In this document: in pieces, positions 48,279 to 61,100 of the stretch
How the letters are laid out: each line of letters opens with the position of its first letter
Numbering within the stretch: position 1 is the stretch's first letter
Origin: Clonostachys chloroleuca
Taxonomy: Eukaryota > Ascomycota > Sordariomycetes > Hypocreales > Bionectriaceae
DNA length: 64,000 nt
Direction: 5' to 3'
Assembly (NCBI GenBank): GCA_037952775.1
Contig: JBANAY010000003.1
Span: 8,990,001 to 9,054,000, forward strand
Translations under genes and position numbers: made by a program
The notes under the pieces: model-generated
What the model was told of the DNA's origin: nothing
Database searches by the model: none
Seen by the model: the letters and a program-made list of their open reading frames with translations, nothing else

Positions 48279-49891
48279 GAGGGGCCGGTGTGCATTCAGT
48301 CGCGGCGTTGCGGCGTCAGGATATAGGAAAGCTGGTGGCCATGAGCCAGGAGATTTCGAGAGCGAAGATTGCGTAATGAGATGGTTGCGACAGCCCTGGA
48401 CAAATAACCTGGTCATCGCGAAACAACCTGGACGAGACAGTCGGGACACACGTAGCAGGGGCTTGACGCCCAGCTTGTGGCCTACCCTACACATCCGCTC
48501 TACCTGGCTCATTGGCCATTCTTCCTTCAATCAGTAGCTTCTGCAGGAGAGAGACTGGAGCTTCACGGGTTTGTACGCTCCTGTTGTTGGTCTTATTTCA
48601 ATTTGTTTGTGTCTGATTGGTTCTGGTTGAAGCTCGCCCAAGTAACCAATCTTGTTTATACAAGGTCTTGGAGAGTTGTGGAAAAGTTAGCGCACCGATG
48701 GTCCACCATTTGACGATTGCCTAGTGCAAGAAAGACTATACAGCTTAAAGCAACTCCTATCCCTGGAACTTGTGAAATCAAGGGAGCAAAAAGAGGAATC
48801 TTACTCTGGCCAGTATCTCAAGATAGGTACTATAAGCCTTAGACATGGTCATTTATCATCTGCGCCTTCCTTTTCAACTTGGCAGCTCCTCAATGGGGAG
48901 GCAATCACGTGACACTATCACAAGATTTGAGGAAAGTACTACCTGATGAGCGGTGTTTCCTTTTTGCTATTCATAACTGCTCATTGATCGTCTCCATCGC
49001 TGAAGTTGATTTTCGTCTATGCGACCTACGATCGATGTAGCCTTGTTTGCGCCTATGCTGATATTCAATTCGAGGGACGATATTATTAGCACGAGCCCTG
49101 CGAGCATGAACGCAAGACATGCTGATTAAAAACACCCAATGGGAATCAATTCGGTGAAAGGAATTGCATTGAATCTAATTTCGGGTCCTCTTCTTCCAAC
49201 TAAATGTTGGAGACTTTGACTTGCTCATAAAGAGCCGATCTGGTTGACCTGACCAAGTGGTCAAAGGTCCTCGCTATTTCCTCCCATCCCTGCGCCCAAA
49301 AAAACTAAAAGATCTCTAGTACTGAATACTGAATAAGGAGTGACTATGAATATGCAGATAGAACGAGTGGCTCTGAGATCACAAGATATACCTCTACTCT
49401 AGACAATGCTTCCTCTCTGATGTGACTCAAAATCGCTAATCAAGGATAGATCTGTGAACTGTAAAGAATGAATTCCCCCCCCCGGGCTTAACCTGGAAAA
49501 AAATATTGAAAAAAGATAGAGACCGGACTATCGTTTAACTGGTCGACCAATCGAAAAAATTACGATACTTCTTCATGTAGAGAGCATCGAGGCCTCTGTG
49601 AAAACACACATTACTTCTGCAGAGCCCTGAAGAGAGAATACCAAGTTAGAAAAGTGCGAAGCGGGGGTTGGGGGGAGGAGATGAGTCTCACTGTAAAGAC
49701 TGTGTCATTTTGAACAAAACATAAACGAGCAATGGCCTGTCGCACTCGGTTGTGGCTGGGTTCCCAATGGTGGTAGGTCAGCCTGATGTGTGGTGGGTTG
49801 GCGCTTATTCTTCCAGGGAGAGACAATGCCTCTTTCGCTGAGAGGGAGACTCTTGGTCCTTGGGGACGAAGATACCGGCAAATTTCCGCTC
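48279..49891. other. 1.6-kb intergenic region
   Basis: Promoter of the four-helix protein and 3' side of the low-complexity gene. Parts near 48900-49600 are A/T-rich. No supportable gene on either strand. Confidence 0.5.
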
Positions 49892-52432
49892 CTAGAGGGC
49901 CTGAACCGGTTTGATCAGATGATCGGCCTCCTCATATGTGAGGGCAGCCCATTTCTTGGCGGCTTTCTTCATCTTGGTCTCGAGTGTGTCAAGGAACTTT
50001 GTGCGGAAGGGTCCTTGAGGAGGAAGGTCGGCAGGGGCAAGGCCAAGCGCTTCACCACTTGAGTCCATGTCATTGACCATTTGTTGAATCGCGCGCTCGA
50101 CTCCTGCTTCAACTCCAGCGTAGAAGATGTTACGCGCAGCAGTGTGAATGACAAGCTCACGCTCTTGAGCGGTCAGATTTGTCATGTCATTGTGCCTGAC
50201 AGCGCTCCCGGGAACCTCGGGCAGCTTGGAAACGAATTCCATGTCTGCGGGTAGGTGGAGGGGGTGGACGCCAGTGATGATCATAATCTGATCAGGATTG
50301 AGTGGCTGCCAAGGGTTGGGGGCAGGAAGCTGGGATTTCCATGCAGCCATCCCTGTTGATGATGTTGATGTTGCTTCCTGAGTCACGGCAGGAACGTTTT
50401 GGACAGGTGAAGGTTGGACAGGTGCAGCCTTCTTTGCTGGAGCCTTTCGCGGCTTTGGGGCTTGGGCTTTCTGGGCCTTTGCGGGAGCTGCCTTGGAGGC
50501 TTTGGTTGTCTTGGTAGCCTTGGCATTGCTGGCCTTGGTGCTTCCAGTCTCAGCGGGCAAGGTAGTGCTGGGAGGCACACCTTGGAAGACTGTAGCGTTG
50601 GCGGAAGTCTGTCCGTTCTGGACAGGGTGAAAACCTTGCTGAGGTGCCATAGATGGCATTCCGTTGTTTGGGTAAGCCATAGGGGCTTGGAAGCCTGAAA
50701 AAGCTCCACCAGTGGCAGTAGGATTCATATTGAGTTGATCAGCCATGAAGTTGTTGGCAAGGTGAGCTGGATGAGGCATGCCCATGAAGTTGGGTTGCTG
50801 ACCGGGACCCATACCCATGATTGGGAACTGCCCTGGCATCATGAAGGGATAACCAACACCGTTGGCGAATTGTGGCATCTGGGCCGAACTGACACCAACA
50901 GGAGCTTGTCCTGGAAGAGAGGAGAGGGAAGAACCAACAAAAGCCTGTGGTGGGAGACCAGATGTAGTGACAGGCCCAGGGTTAGAGGCATGTGGTTTAA
51001 CTACCGCTGCATTGTTCTCCATCTCATGGTCTTCACAGAACTCGGATGATGTGTCACAGCTTGTGGGGAAGTGTCCATTTCCATAGCTCTTGGGGACAGA
51101 TCTAGAAGCATTATTCATGCCAGTAGCTGTAGACATTTGAGGCATAACAGCTTGGAAGCTGCCAGTCTGGGGGTTGCTAACCGCTGTCCCATTGCCAGTC
51201 TGGTGGGTATCAGAGGAAGTCAAGTCAATCTGGGCCGGAGGCTTCCCCTGCACGTCCGGCTGTGCTTGAAGGAGAGACTGAGTGGTAGCAGCCGTGGATT
51301 TCTTTTTGGGTGCAGCTTTTCGCCTCTGAGTGGTGGACGAAAGAACTGCAGAAGATGGCTGGGGCTGCGACTTGGCGTTGTTCTTGGATGATGCGCTTGT
51401 GGTGCTCACATTCTGCGTGGTATCTGAAGAATCCGCAGGAGGTTGAGGCAGCGCAAGGGTAACAGCAGGCTTGGCTTGACTCTTGGGTGCTGCAGTTGCA
51501 ATGTTCCCATTCTGTGGGGTGCTTGAAGAAGCTGGAGCAGGCTGAGGCAGAACGAGCCTGTGAAACTTGTCTTTTTTGGATGAATACGCTTTCGCACTTT
51601 GAGTAGTGGCTGAAGCAGACGGAGGAGATGGCTGCGGCTGAGGAAGAGCGAGCGGGAAAGCAGGCTTTTCTTTAGATGGTGCAGTGATCTTATTTCCACT
51701 GCCAGCATTCTCACTTTGAGCGGTGGATGGAGGAACCGCACCAGCAGCTTCTGCTGGATCTTGAGACTCGGGCTCAGGGCTTCCGAAAAGATTTTCATTC
51801 TCAACCATGCGCTCTTGGGTGAGAACTGGTGAGTGGCTTGAAGGAACCGAATCATGTCCTACCACCGCATCTTGAGAAAGGGCAAGATCAAAATGGGACT
51901 CGGGCTCAGTGCCGCCAACAACAGCGTCAATCTCTTCCGGGCCCTGCTGTGTGAAGACTTGAGAGTGACTTGAAGGAACTTGATCATGGGCATCTGCCAG
52001 ATCTTGAGAAACCGCGGTCTCACAAGCTGCTTGGGGTTTAGTGACGTCGAATAGATAATCGATGTCCTCCTGGGTGATGGCGACCTCGGAGTGACATGCG
52101 GCATCCGAATCATGAGCTTCCATCGAGTCTTGGAAAACTGCGGGCTCACAAGCGGACGGGTTTTCAGTGGTGTCTAAAAGACACTTTGCGTTCTCTTGAG
52201 CGATGAAGTCCTCGAGCTTTGTAGGCACGAGTGGTTAGCATTTGTACCGTACAAACTGCAATTCAGTTGGGAGGTGGCTTACCGGGCTGAGATCAACAGG
52301 AGAAGACGAGTCCATTGCTTCGGCAAGGACAGGCCATTCATAGGTCTCCAGGATATCGGGACCAAAGAACTCGGCTGAGAACGATGCGGATTCTGTAGTC
52401 ATCTCCGCGTCGTCGTTCATCTGTCGAAACAT
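49892..52432 (-). CDS. Long Pro/Gln/Ser/Ala-rich low-complexity protein with internal repeats, unknown function
   Basis: Two exons (52432..52283 and 52216..49892) give 824 residues. I do not recognise the family. Residues about 50-190 hold four imperfect repeats of roughly 38 residues centred on a pattern like SQDxxxxHDxVPSSHSxVxTQ and CETAVSQDLADAHD. Residues 190-380 are Ser/Pro/Gln/Ala-rich, with recurring LALPQP and LVLPQP motifs. A Gly/Met/Pro/Phe stretch (PGQFPIMGMGPGQQPN) follows, then an Ala/Lys-rich part (PRKAPAKKAAPVQP) and a final 130-residue segment that looks folded and helical (TAQERELVIHTAARNIFYAG, KKAAKKWAALTYEEAD). The layout suggests a nuclear or scaffold protein with a disordered body and a small C-terminal domain, but this is inference. 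Confidence 0.6.
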
Positions 52433-53406
52433 GATGACGACTTTGAGTTGCTTTCAGGTGGCAGACCTTGCCAAATTGTAGGGTTTGATTTTGGAGTTTG
52501 CGATTGGATTTGGATGGTTAGGATTGGTGATGGAGGAAGAAAGGAAGAAGAGATGAGGGAGAAGGACGGAATGAGTCTTAGGTTTTCTCAGATGGATGCT
52601 CCTGTGGCTGTTCTGGGCATGGGAGACACCCGTCACTTTTATCTATGCCGGGGGGCTGGGCGTCTGTCGCTCTTCGATCTGAGAAAGTGGTGAGACGGGG
52701 ATTTTACTGATGCCGGACAGATTTTGGAGCCGTAAATTGGCGACATTAAATTTCATCCAAGCTGGGTCAACCCAGGACACTATGTTACATACTTACAGCT
52801 TTATTAGAATGCTAGATCCCGTTAATCTGCCCTGGTATAGCTGAATTTAAACGAATCGATTGGGATTTGGAGGAGGGAATATCCATTCCTCGTTCAACAC
52901 CGACCCAAGGCGCAACTCAGAATTCACTCACCTGAGGACGAAGTGAGAACTCGTTCCCCCAACCCCCCAACCACCTTGGATCACCCAACTCTCTTTTGGT
53001 AGAGAGTTGCGTCATAGGGCGCAGTCATCGGCGAAGTTATCTGGCCATCGTCGTCGCTTTCCCGTCTTCGTTGTCGACGCTCGCCGCCGCCGCCGCCCCC
53101 AGGCTGTGCTCACATCTGCCAACCCCCGTAGACATGCACATAGGTCTATCCCAGGTTTATCCCAGCTACCACAGACGTATGTACGCAAATACAAACACAT
53201 CTTTAGTGTTTGTAATAATGATGTGCTTTTAATATTATTATTTTTATTAAACGGCAACGCCCAACGTATATGTGAAAGGGACCGAAGCGGACAGAGACCA
53301 ACCAATGAAAATACAATTTGCTACTGACCTGCCCAGCGCGCAGTATTAGACACCTAGAAATACCAGTAGATGGTTCCCAAACCTGTAGAACGAGAGAGCC
53401 ATTAAT
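52433..53406. other. Intergenic region with A/T-rich 3' end and GCC repeat
   Basis: Upstream of the low-complexity gene and downstream of IES2. It holds a CGCCGC run near 53084..53098 and an A/T-rich stretch around 53220..53250 that may belong to the IES2 3' end. No gene seen. Confidence 0.55.
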
Positions 53407-54773
53407 TTACGCTACTTCCTCCACCATTCTCTTCGCCCGTACCGCGTCTTTTTCTGTCTGGAAGACCTTCCCAACGGGTCCTTCCAACATCTCGGTAGGG
53501 ACAGAGACGCGCGCACCGTTCTTTGAACTGACCCAGCGGACGAACACGGGACTAGCCTTTGGGCCGCTATCTTGCGGTGTGGCCTCACCACCTGCAGCGG
53601 CGGCGGCGGCGGCAGCGGCAGCAGCAGCCTTCTTGTTGACCTTTGGTGCTTGCTTCTTCAGGAGCTTGTTGATAGTTTCCATCTGTGACCCGAGGATGCC
53701 AATTAGGTTCAAGCTCAAAAGGGCGGGATTTTTTTAGAGAGATTTAAATGCAACACAAGCACGTACCTTTACTTCTTCGTTCCTCTTCTCGCTTAGATTC
53801 CTCCGGCGCCGAGCCATTTCTTGCCGCCGCATGGATAGCTCCTCAGCAGTGAATACCTTCTTTGCTTGCACCTCTGTAGGGAAGTTTTATTAGTTGGCAT
53901 ACGGCCCTGGGACGGGATTGAAGGGAATAGTATCAGCTCACCATCAGATAGCTTCATAAACTCTTGCGGCCCATCCTCGAAGCGCGCACGTTGACGTTTG
54001 GTCATCTTAGCGAGGTCTAGCTCACCGTCTTGGCTGCCGTCCTCGTCATCGCTATCAAGGCCTTGGTCTTGTCCGTCAATCTGCGTGGCGCCTTCTTCAT
54101 CGATCTCTTCGCCTTCAGCATCCTCGTCGGCCATTGTCTCATCCCCGAGCCCAAGCGTCTGGTCGGCTGCATCACTATCTGCTGGATCGCTCAGGTCGCC
54201 ATCGTCATCGTCGTCATCAACATCTTCTTCTTCGTCCTCCTCTTCTTCATCATCCTCATCATCGTCGGGTACAATGGCCCGAGCGGACGGTTTGGAATTT
54301 GGGCGGGCGATCTTAATTGTTGAGCCTGCAGAAGGTGGCGCAACGTCCATATCCACGTCGCCCTCGGCATCTTCCCCCTCTGCGTCGACATCCATGTCCT
54401 CCTCCCCCTCAGCGTCCTCATCTTCGGGTTCTTCCATTTCATCATCCTCATCATCCTCGTCATCCGGGCTTGAATCGACCACGTAGCTCTTTTTGCCTCC
54501 GCGATCACGCTTCCCATGGATGATTTCTCCTCCTTCAAATGCATCCGAGCGGCGGGACCCGCCCCGCGTCGCTTGGCGAGCTCTTGAAGAGGGCACCTTG
54601 ACAGTCAGGCTATCACCTGGCGACGCGGGGCCATCACGGGAGACCCGATGGGAGCGGCGAGATGACATGGCCGAATTGCTATCGCCTGGTGTATCTGAGT
54701 CAGCCCACCTGGCATGTACAGAAATGACCTCCTTGGCCTTTGCCGCAGCCGAGCGGCGTGGACGTAGAGACAT
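53407..54773 (-). CDS. ies2: INO80 chromatin-remodeling complex subunit IES2
   Basis: Three exons (54773..53942, 53873..53767, 53682..53407) join in phase to 404 residues. The C-terminal half carries the IES2/PAPA-1 signature: AEELSMRRQEMARRRRNLSE followed by KRNEEVK-METINKLLKKQAPK, split by the last intron. This helix block packs into the INO80 complex in yeast and stimulates its ATPase. The N-terminal 250 residues are very acidic (long Asp/Glu runs) with a basic RPRRSAAAKAK start. An Ala run (12 residues) lies just after KKQAPKVNKK, encoded by GCC/GCT repeats. The last 60 residues (VRWVSSKNGARVSVPTEML) complete the conserved region. ATG 54773 (MSLRPRRSAAAKA) is preferred; the upstream GTG is not a usual start. 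Confidence 0.88.
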
Positions 54774-56755
54774 GATAGCTACGCAGTGTAAAATATAGTG
54801 GTTTGTAATTGGCGCTGATGCCTGCACGCTTGTGCTTTCTAGGCCTGTTGATGAAATGTGGCAGTTGTGCTTTCTTATTGACTCTGAGACACAGAGTGTG
54901 GGCTGGAAGATAGTGGATAGTTGTAACTTGATAGAGGAGATAAAAAAAAATATCAGGCAAACGGGAATGTTGGCAATCTGTCCAGGGGCGATGGCGTTGC
55001 TGCAAGTGGTTTACTCAGACCAATGACCCAATCAACACCTTGGCTGAAACGGACCGTCGCAATAAGCCTTTTAGAGGGGTTGAGCCGTAGATAGTCCAAG
55101 CCAATAGAAGAGGTAGACTCAGCACCAGCGACCTGCCTCGTGTAATTGGCACGGAGCGAGCAGAAGGCAAAAATGAAGAGGACGACGCTGAGCAGGGTTG
55201 GGGAGTTGCTGCGTGCGCGTGGCAGTGCCAGGGGGTGCAGCTCGTTGGTGCAAGGGCTGGTAGAGGGAGAGGTTGATTGGCGGTGATATGAGGGAGAGAG
55301 GAGGTTATGTGTTGGGGATGGTCTTGCTCCAATGTAGAAGCGCGGCTGATGGAGATGTCTGCCTACGGATAGACGCACAGCGCTTGCTGCCAGAAACCAA
55401 AAGAGTGGCACAGAACGGCGTTGATGTCCAATCAGATGGTGTTTTGCGTCTCTTGTCTTGTGTCGTCCGTCTCCCTCACACCAAGCACCAAGGCCAAGCC
55501 GAACCAGGAAGCGACCACACACGTGTCGCACTGAGCATCAGCGCGGGCGGATCAGAGGCGAGTAGCAGCATTGCATGGACAGATAGACACTTGTCCAAGC
55601 CCGCACAGACTCGTAGGGCCTGCGGTTGCACTGGCCGACTGATGTCATCCTTGGATCGCCATGCCTTGCTTGCCCTGGCCACGGTCGCAGGGGAGCGAAT
55701 GGGATTTTTGGGATGCAACAATGCACTGGCATAGACTCAAACGCCTCTCAACTTGCGCAGCCAATGCCGATGCCAATTGATCTCTCGCCGCCGCCCGGTG
55801 CCAGCCGAACACTTGATGCCACGCTCAACTCCATCGTGAATTATTTTCCTCTTCGTTTCTCCCGCCTCTGCAACTCATCTCTCGCCTCGCTGCCATTGAT
55901 GTTTGCAAACAACGAGAGGAAAGCTAGGAAATTGGAATTGTCCTTTCTCTTACGAAAAGAATTGAATGAACGGAAAAAAGTAACAGCAAACAAAAATGAA
56001 AACAGAAGAAGCTGGAAAATAGCAACAGCAAGAGGAAGGAATCAGCAACTTACAGTCTGACCTCGTTCTTTATAACGATTGGCCTTCTCCTTTCCTGGTA
56101 CACCAACCAGCTGGAACTCAATGAAACCTTGTGAGATAAAGCCGCCGTCAAAATCCAACAGCTGAGTCCGTTCGATATTATCTATAACACGCTCCCTTCG
56201 AAACCAGTAACAGACCGAGGCAGGGGCTCTACGATTGCAGGTTGGCGGACCGGAACACAACAACGCCAATGGATCCTGCTCGCGCCAGTCCGAGGTCGGT
56301 GCAAATTGAGGACTTGGTTATGCTCTTCGCGGATCAGCGCCTGCTCCCTTGAGTGAAACGCTGAAATGCAGGGCCTAGCACTGGGCTTGCTGAGAGATCC
56401 GCTTAGCCTTCAGCCACGAATGAATGGGCTCCGTAGAGTGGTTGGTCGATGAGCGGTGTGGCTGTCTCACTGCGGAAGGAGTTACAAAGGGTAGCAATGA
56501 TGAGCGCCCCAGACCTAGATCCGACTCCTTGTTTTCCGATTCGAGTAGGTTTTTGGATCTCGACCATGGGACGAGCTCTGGCGCGCAACTGACAGACCGC
56601 GGCTCCGTCTCGCCTTCCGGCCCACACTTTCGGCAGATACGCACCGTTTCATACGCTGGCAAAGTGACTAAGCAGTCGCGTATTGAACGGTCAGCCATCA
56701 CGCCCCAGACAAATTGCCCGTGGGCGCATGTCCGAGCCTCGGCATATGAGCCGTG
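54774..56755. other. 2-kb divergent region, possible unassigned short frames
   Basis: Separates the head-to-head IES2 and Pex14-like genes. Minus-strand frames at 56042..56269 (with FDGGFISQGFIEF) and 56375..56701, and one of 190 codons at 54953..55531, read slightly protein-like but lack motifs and joinable splice sites. I do not call a gene. Confidence 0.4.
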
Positions 56756-57986
56756 ATGAATGAATGGGAGTCGCGATCAATCTCGTCTCTTCCATCCACA
56801 CCTTCCCGCCAATCCTCTCCCTCGTCACGGCGTGCTATATCAACTCCATCAGGTAGCCTACCGATAGCTGGGCTGAACACACAAATCATGACGGAAGAGG
56901 AGGAGAAGCCAGATTCTGGTATTCCAGAATGGCAGCGTTCCCAAGAAGATACGGAGGACAGCTCCACAACCACCAACGAGGATAGCACCACAACCACCGA
57001 CGAGGACAGAATAAGGGTTGCGCGCCGATTCTTGGACGATGAGAAAATCAAGACTTCTCCCAGGGAGAGCAAGATCGCCTTTCTCCGGGGCAAGGGCATA
57101 GATGAAGCCGACATAAAAGAGCTCCTTGGGGAAGTAGAATTCTCACAGCCACTCGCTTCAGCCGTGAGTATCCTTAATGTCGCCAAATTTCACATATAGT
57201 CGTGCCTGTTGGCTAACCGCGCGATTCCTGTTAGGCCGACGAGCCCTCTACATCCTCTCCCATTCATTCATCTTCAGAATACGTACTGTCAAACCGTGAC
57301 CGCGCTCCCATTGTCACGTACCCCGAGTTTCTCACCCCGAAACCCGAATCTTCCCCGCCACTCCTGACTAGAAACCGCCTCGTTATAATTTTGCAGCTTT
57401 TTGCGTTCATCTCAACCCTTGTTGTTGGATCGAGCCGCTTCATCCTCCGCCCGATGCTGGATCGTCTCACTGACTCTCGCATTGACCTGTATACATCCAC
57501 AACCAAGGCCCTCGGCCCTTTGTTATCGAAGCTTGAGAAATCGGTATCACAGGTTCCGCCTCGAAGCAAGGCGCGCAACGATCCCGACCAGGATAGCGAC
57601 TCTGACGACCCCAGCGAGATGTTCCACCACGATGTCGGTACCCAGACCTCTACCCCCCTCCTCCTGTCTCGCCGACCCCCGTGGTGAAACCCTCCGAAGC
57701 CCAAGCGACCCGTCTGGAGAGCTTGACACAATCGTTGAAGGATCTTGAGGGTGGAATACGCTCACAGTCTGATGGTCTGGGGGATGTGAAAACCCTCCTC
57801 GACGTTTTCCGTGATGACCTGGATACATTGACCTACCCTACCACATCAGATTTGCCCGGGTATGACCTGCTATCGAGATCCCGGAAGTCAGAGCCAGAAG
57901 ACGAGATTCGTAAAGTCAGAGATAGCATTCGGCGCGTTAAAGGCGTCTTGCTTAGCACAAGGAGCTTCCCTTCGTCTATTAGGTGA
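56756..57986 (+). pseudogene. Pex14-like peroxin with a one-base frameshift in a C6 run
   Basis: Two exons (56756..57163, 57235..57986). The N-terminal Pex14 domain is clear (ARRFLDDEKIKTSP, SKIAFLRGKGIDEADIKELLG), then one hydrophobic segment (LVIILQLFAFISTLVVGS), a coiled-coil-like region and a hydrophilic tail. This order fits the Pex14/Pex33 group of filamentous fungi, which docks the peroxisomal import receptor. The frame breaks at a run of six C (57653..57658) just after VGTQTS: exon 2 is 752 nt, one short of a multiple of three. The downstream frame continues sensibly with Pro-rich sequence and SLKDLEGGIRSQSDGLGDVK. Only an 8-nt intron would bridge it, which is too small. An error in the homopolymer is more likely than decay of an essential-type gene. 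The start may instead be ATG 56888 (MTEEEEKPDSGIPEWQ). Confidence 0.75.
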
Positions 57987-58179
57987 CCTCTCTCTCTTAT
58001 CGGTTCAATCACGCTCTAGATAGGTATTCAAAGCATTTCCAAGATTTATTGTACAATTCATTCTGCCTTGAGCCGTCTATTTGAGAACCTACGTGTAGAT
58101 GTACCAGCCCATCATCTGAGAATCTATGCATTTGCTTGTCTCAGGAGCAATGCTACATACAACCCCCAAATCCTGCCAA

Positions 58180-61100
58180 CTATTCTGAATCACGACTCGT
58201 CGTGTCTGCCTGCTTCGCATGTTTGCCTTCTTTGATCTGCAGCATAGAAAATATTTTCTTCCAAGATTCGACATAAATGTGAGAGAAGCCCCTGTCTTCT
58301 TCCTGTTGGCGGGAGTACCACTCGTGTGTTGGAGGGAATCTGTACGTGAAGTTGCCGTCGGATGATGGTTGAGAGGCAGCTCGCATCACCTCCCTGTAGA
58401 GAAGGTTTTCGCAGTGGCTTGGTCGGTCCAATTGGCGTCCTGGTGGAGGGTGGAAGATGATGTTCAGTTTCTGGTCGGGCTCATCATCCCTCTTCTCGTC
58501 CATTATTGAAGGCTGTATCTCTTCAACCGGCCACGCGTTCTCCTCGACACACCGCCATCCTCTGCCGGGCATTTTCTCCTTGGGCGAAGGAAGCCATGTT
58601 CTCAATTCACTTCCGAAAGCCTCTAGTGTGTCCAGGCACACATCTAGAGGATGGCTATATTCTGACTGGAAGCTCCTATCTCGGCCGGCCAACCATACTT
58701 TGTCGAACGGCAGGCTCGGGTTCTTTAGCCGGTTCTCCTGAGCGACAAGCTTTATTAGTTCTTGTTGAGCCTCGATGAGGTCGCGTTCATAGATTCGCGG
58801 GTTATTGAGGAATTTTTTGCTGTATCCTGGGTCCCATATCAACAATTCTGTTGATCTCCAGGGCCGCTTATGGGGCTCCCTGGGACGGAAAATCGCTATC
58901 CATGGACGTCGTGCTGGATCTCGTATAGGGGTTCGATCTGCAACTGCTTCGTCTGATTTCCATGTATTGGTAACGGTATAGAAGAAACCCATGTATGTGT
59001 TCTTCGCTTTAGTGTCAAAATTGAGAGTATTGAAGAACGAAAACCAATAGGAATAGGGAGCAAATTCCGAGCTTATATCCCCAAAGTGCCAGGGCATGTC
59101 CGTATGCCAGTAGGCGACGGGGCGATTGTAAATTAGGGCTAACGAATAACATCGTTGATTTAGCATTTGGAGATGGGATCTGATGGCAGACGCGCTGTCA
59201 TTTTCAATGAGCTGAAGAGCTCCTTTGGGGCCTGTCGGGGCACTTATAACCCCTTGAGGGTTGCTGACGGATGGTGTCTGGGAGATTGTCACATCAAGTA
59301 ATTGGCTTGCCGCATCGAGAGCCGCCTCGCGAGCCACACCGGGCTGATCCTCGTCCGCGTCGTCCGCATATTCCAAAATTTTCATTTTCCTCGTCATTCG
59401 GGATACTTCGTTACAGTTTGATCCCAGTACGAAGAATCTGCTCGCCGTATCGAGGTAGTTGACGGTCCATGAACCGAACCAATTCACGAGGCTCTGTTCG
59501 TCACTCCCATCAATACCCTCAGGGGCAAATACAAGAAAGCTATTCGTGTCGCCTTCCTTCGCCGATTTTGCCATCAAGTCTTCAAGTTGCTGCCATAGAT
59601 TCAGCCAGGCTTGAATATCTTGACTGCGAACTCGGTTTTGTCTAGTGACTGCTTCTCCAGTAGCCAGCTGCCGAACCCAGTCATTGACATCAGAACAAAC
59701 CGCAAGCTTGGATCTATAGGATGTTCTATTGGTAAGTAGATCATTCTTGAACCATCTGACAAAATCGTAGGCCTGTTGGGGTTGGGATAATATGAAGCTT
59801 GGCGTCATCATAAGTACTTTGTGTGAAGGGAGAATCCTATAGAGTATGATATCCCCCACTTGCGATTTCTGCACCGAAGACGGGAATCGGCAAAACTGTG
59901 CCAAAGCTTGCTGAAAGATAAAGACTGCATAGTTTCCGTTGCGTCCGGTTTCTCTCATCATCTCCGCTATTTCTGGGAAAAGACGTATCTTCGATATCAC
60001 ATCCTCATGGATGATCATAGTGCCGGTTCCTGTCCCACGAAAACTGGCCCAATCTCCCGGAATGGATGCTGAGTATACGTGCAGATCAATCTTTGTCGAA
60101 ACTCTGAGCCAAGTGGAGATAAACCTGGCTTCTTGTACCTTGCTCGGTGTTGGAAAGGCTATGAAAACATGATGAGACTGTACGCTTTGGTTCAAACGTA
60201 GCTGGGGGACTAATCTGTTGGAATCAAGCTGTAGGAAATGACTCACACCCCGAGGAAGTGCCTGTGACTCCTGAGAAGACTTCCTTGCAAATGAGTCCTT
60301 GTGCATGAGGGGTGTAGGTTCAAAAATGATAAACTTCAGTAAATTGCCTGCATTGTGACTGGGAACAAGTTCAAAGTCCCAATCTGTGCACATGGCGGGG
60401 TAAATAAGAATGCAGTATCTCTCTGAGTAACACATTACACCTTTTGAAGCCATATTGAGGCGCTTTGCGAGATTTTCAAATTCGCTATGGCCGGTAGGAC
60501 ACAACAAACTGCCGGATGCCAAGTTCTGCCCCTGACGAAGATTTTGACTCTGAGAGCTAAAGTCCGGTGCGATACACACTTGGCCAAAAACTATTTGAGC
60601 ACAGTGCATGAACTCAGAGAGCCAAGGATGCGAAGTCTGTTCTGGAATGTTTTTGAAAATGATGTCAATATGCTTGATGGATTTTGGTCCAAACATGCAC
60701 TGTTTCGTGACGCTTCGAGTTTCTTTACTGGTCCAGGGCTGTGGACTGGCAACGTGGGTATTCCTTGGTGGTGTTGGTGGCCTGAAAGTTGACCCAGCTG
60801 CCTCCAAGGGACTATTATTATCCTGATCTTCCTGTGGCAAGTGAGAGAAACGAGAGTCTTCGAAGGCGAAGGGCTCAGTTTCTGATTCCACATATGTCGG
60901 TTCCTGATAAGTGACAGAATCATCAAAACGAACAGACTTCTTTCTTTTGAGCGTCCTCGGTCGAGGTGCGGTTTCATTATCTTGGCCTTTATAAGTAGGG
61001 CTTGTAGCTGATGGTGTTGGGGGGTTTTGTGACGCCTCAATCGAGTTTTTGGGCTTTGTGAAAGGTGGGATTTCCAAAGACCTCGTGGGCTGGCCGATAT

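Noticed and set aside
53598..53634. GCC/GCT-rich run that might be an inserted repeat
   Set aside because: It encodes an Ala run inside IES2 in frame and is a simple codon repeat.
54953..55531. 190-codon minus-strand frame in the IES2/Pex14-like promoter region
   Set aside because: Low-complexity composition, overlapping alternative frames on the same strand, no motif.
57639..57646. An 8-nt GT..AG segment near the Pex14-like frameshift
   Set aside because: Too short to be an intron; the missing base in the C6 run explains the break better.
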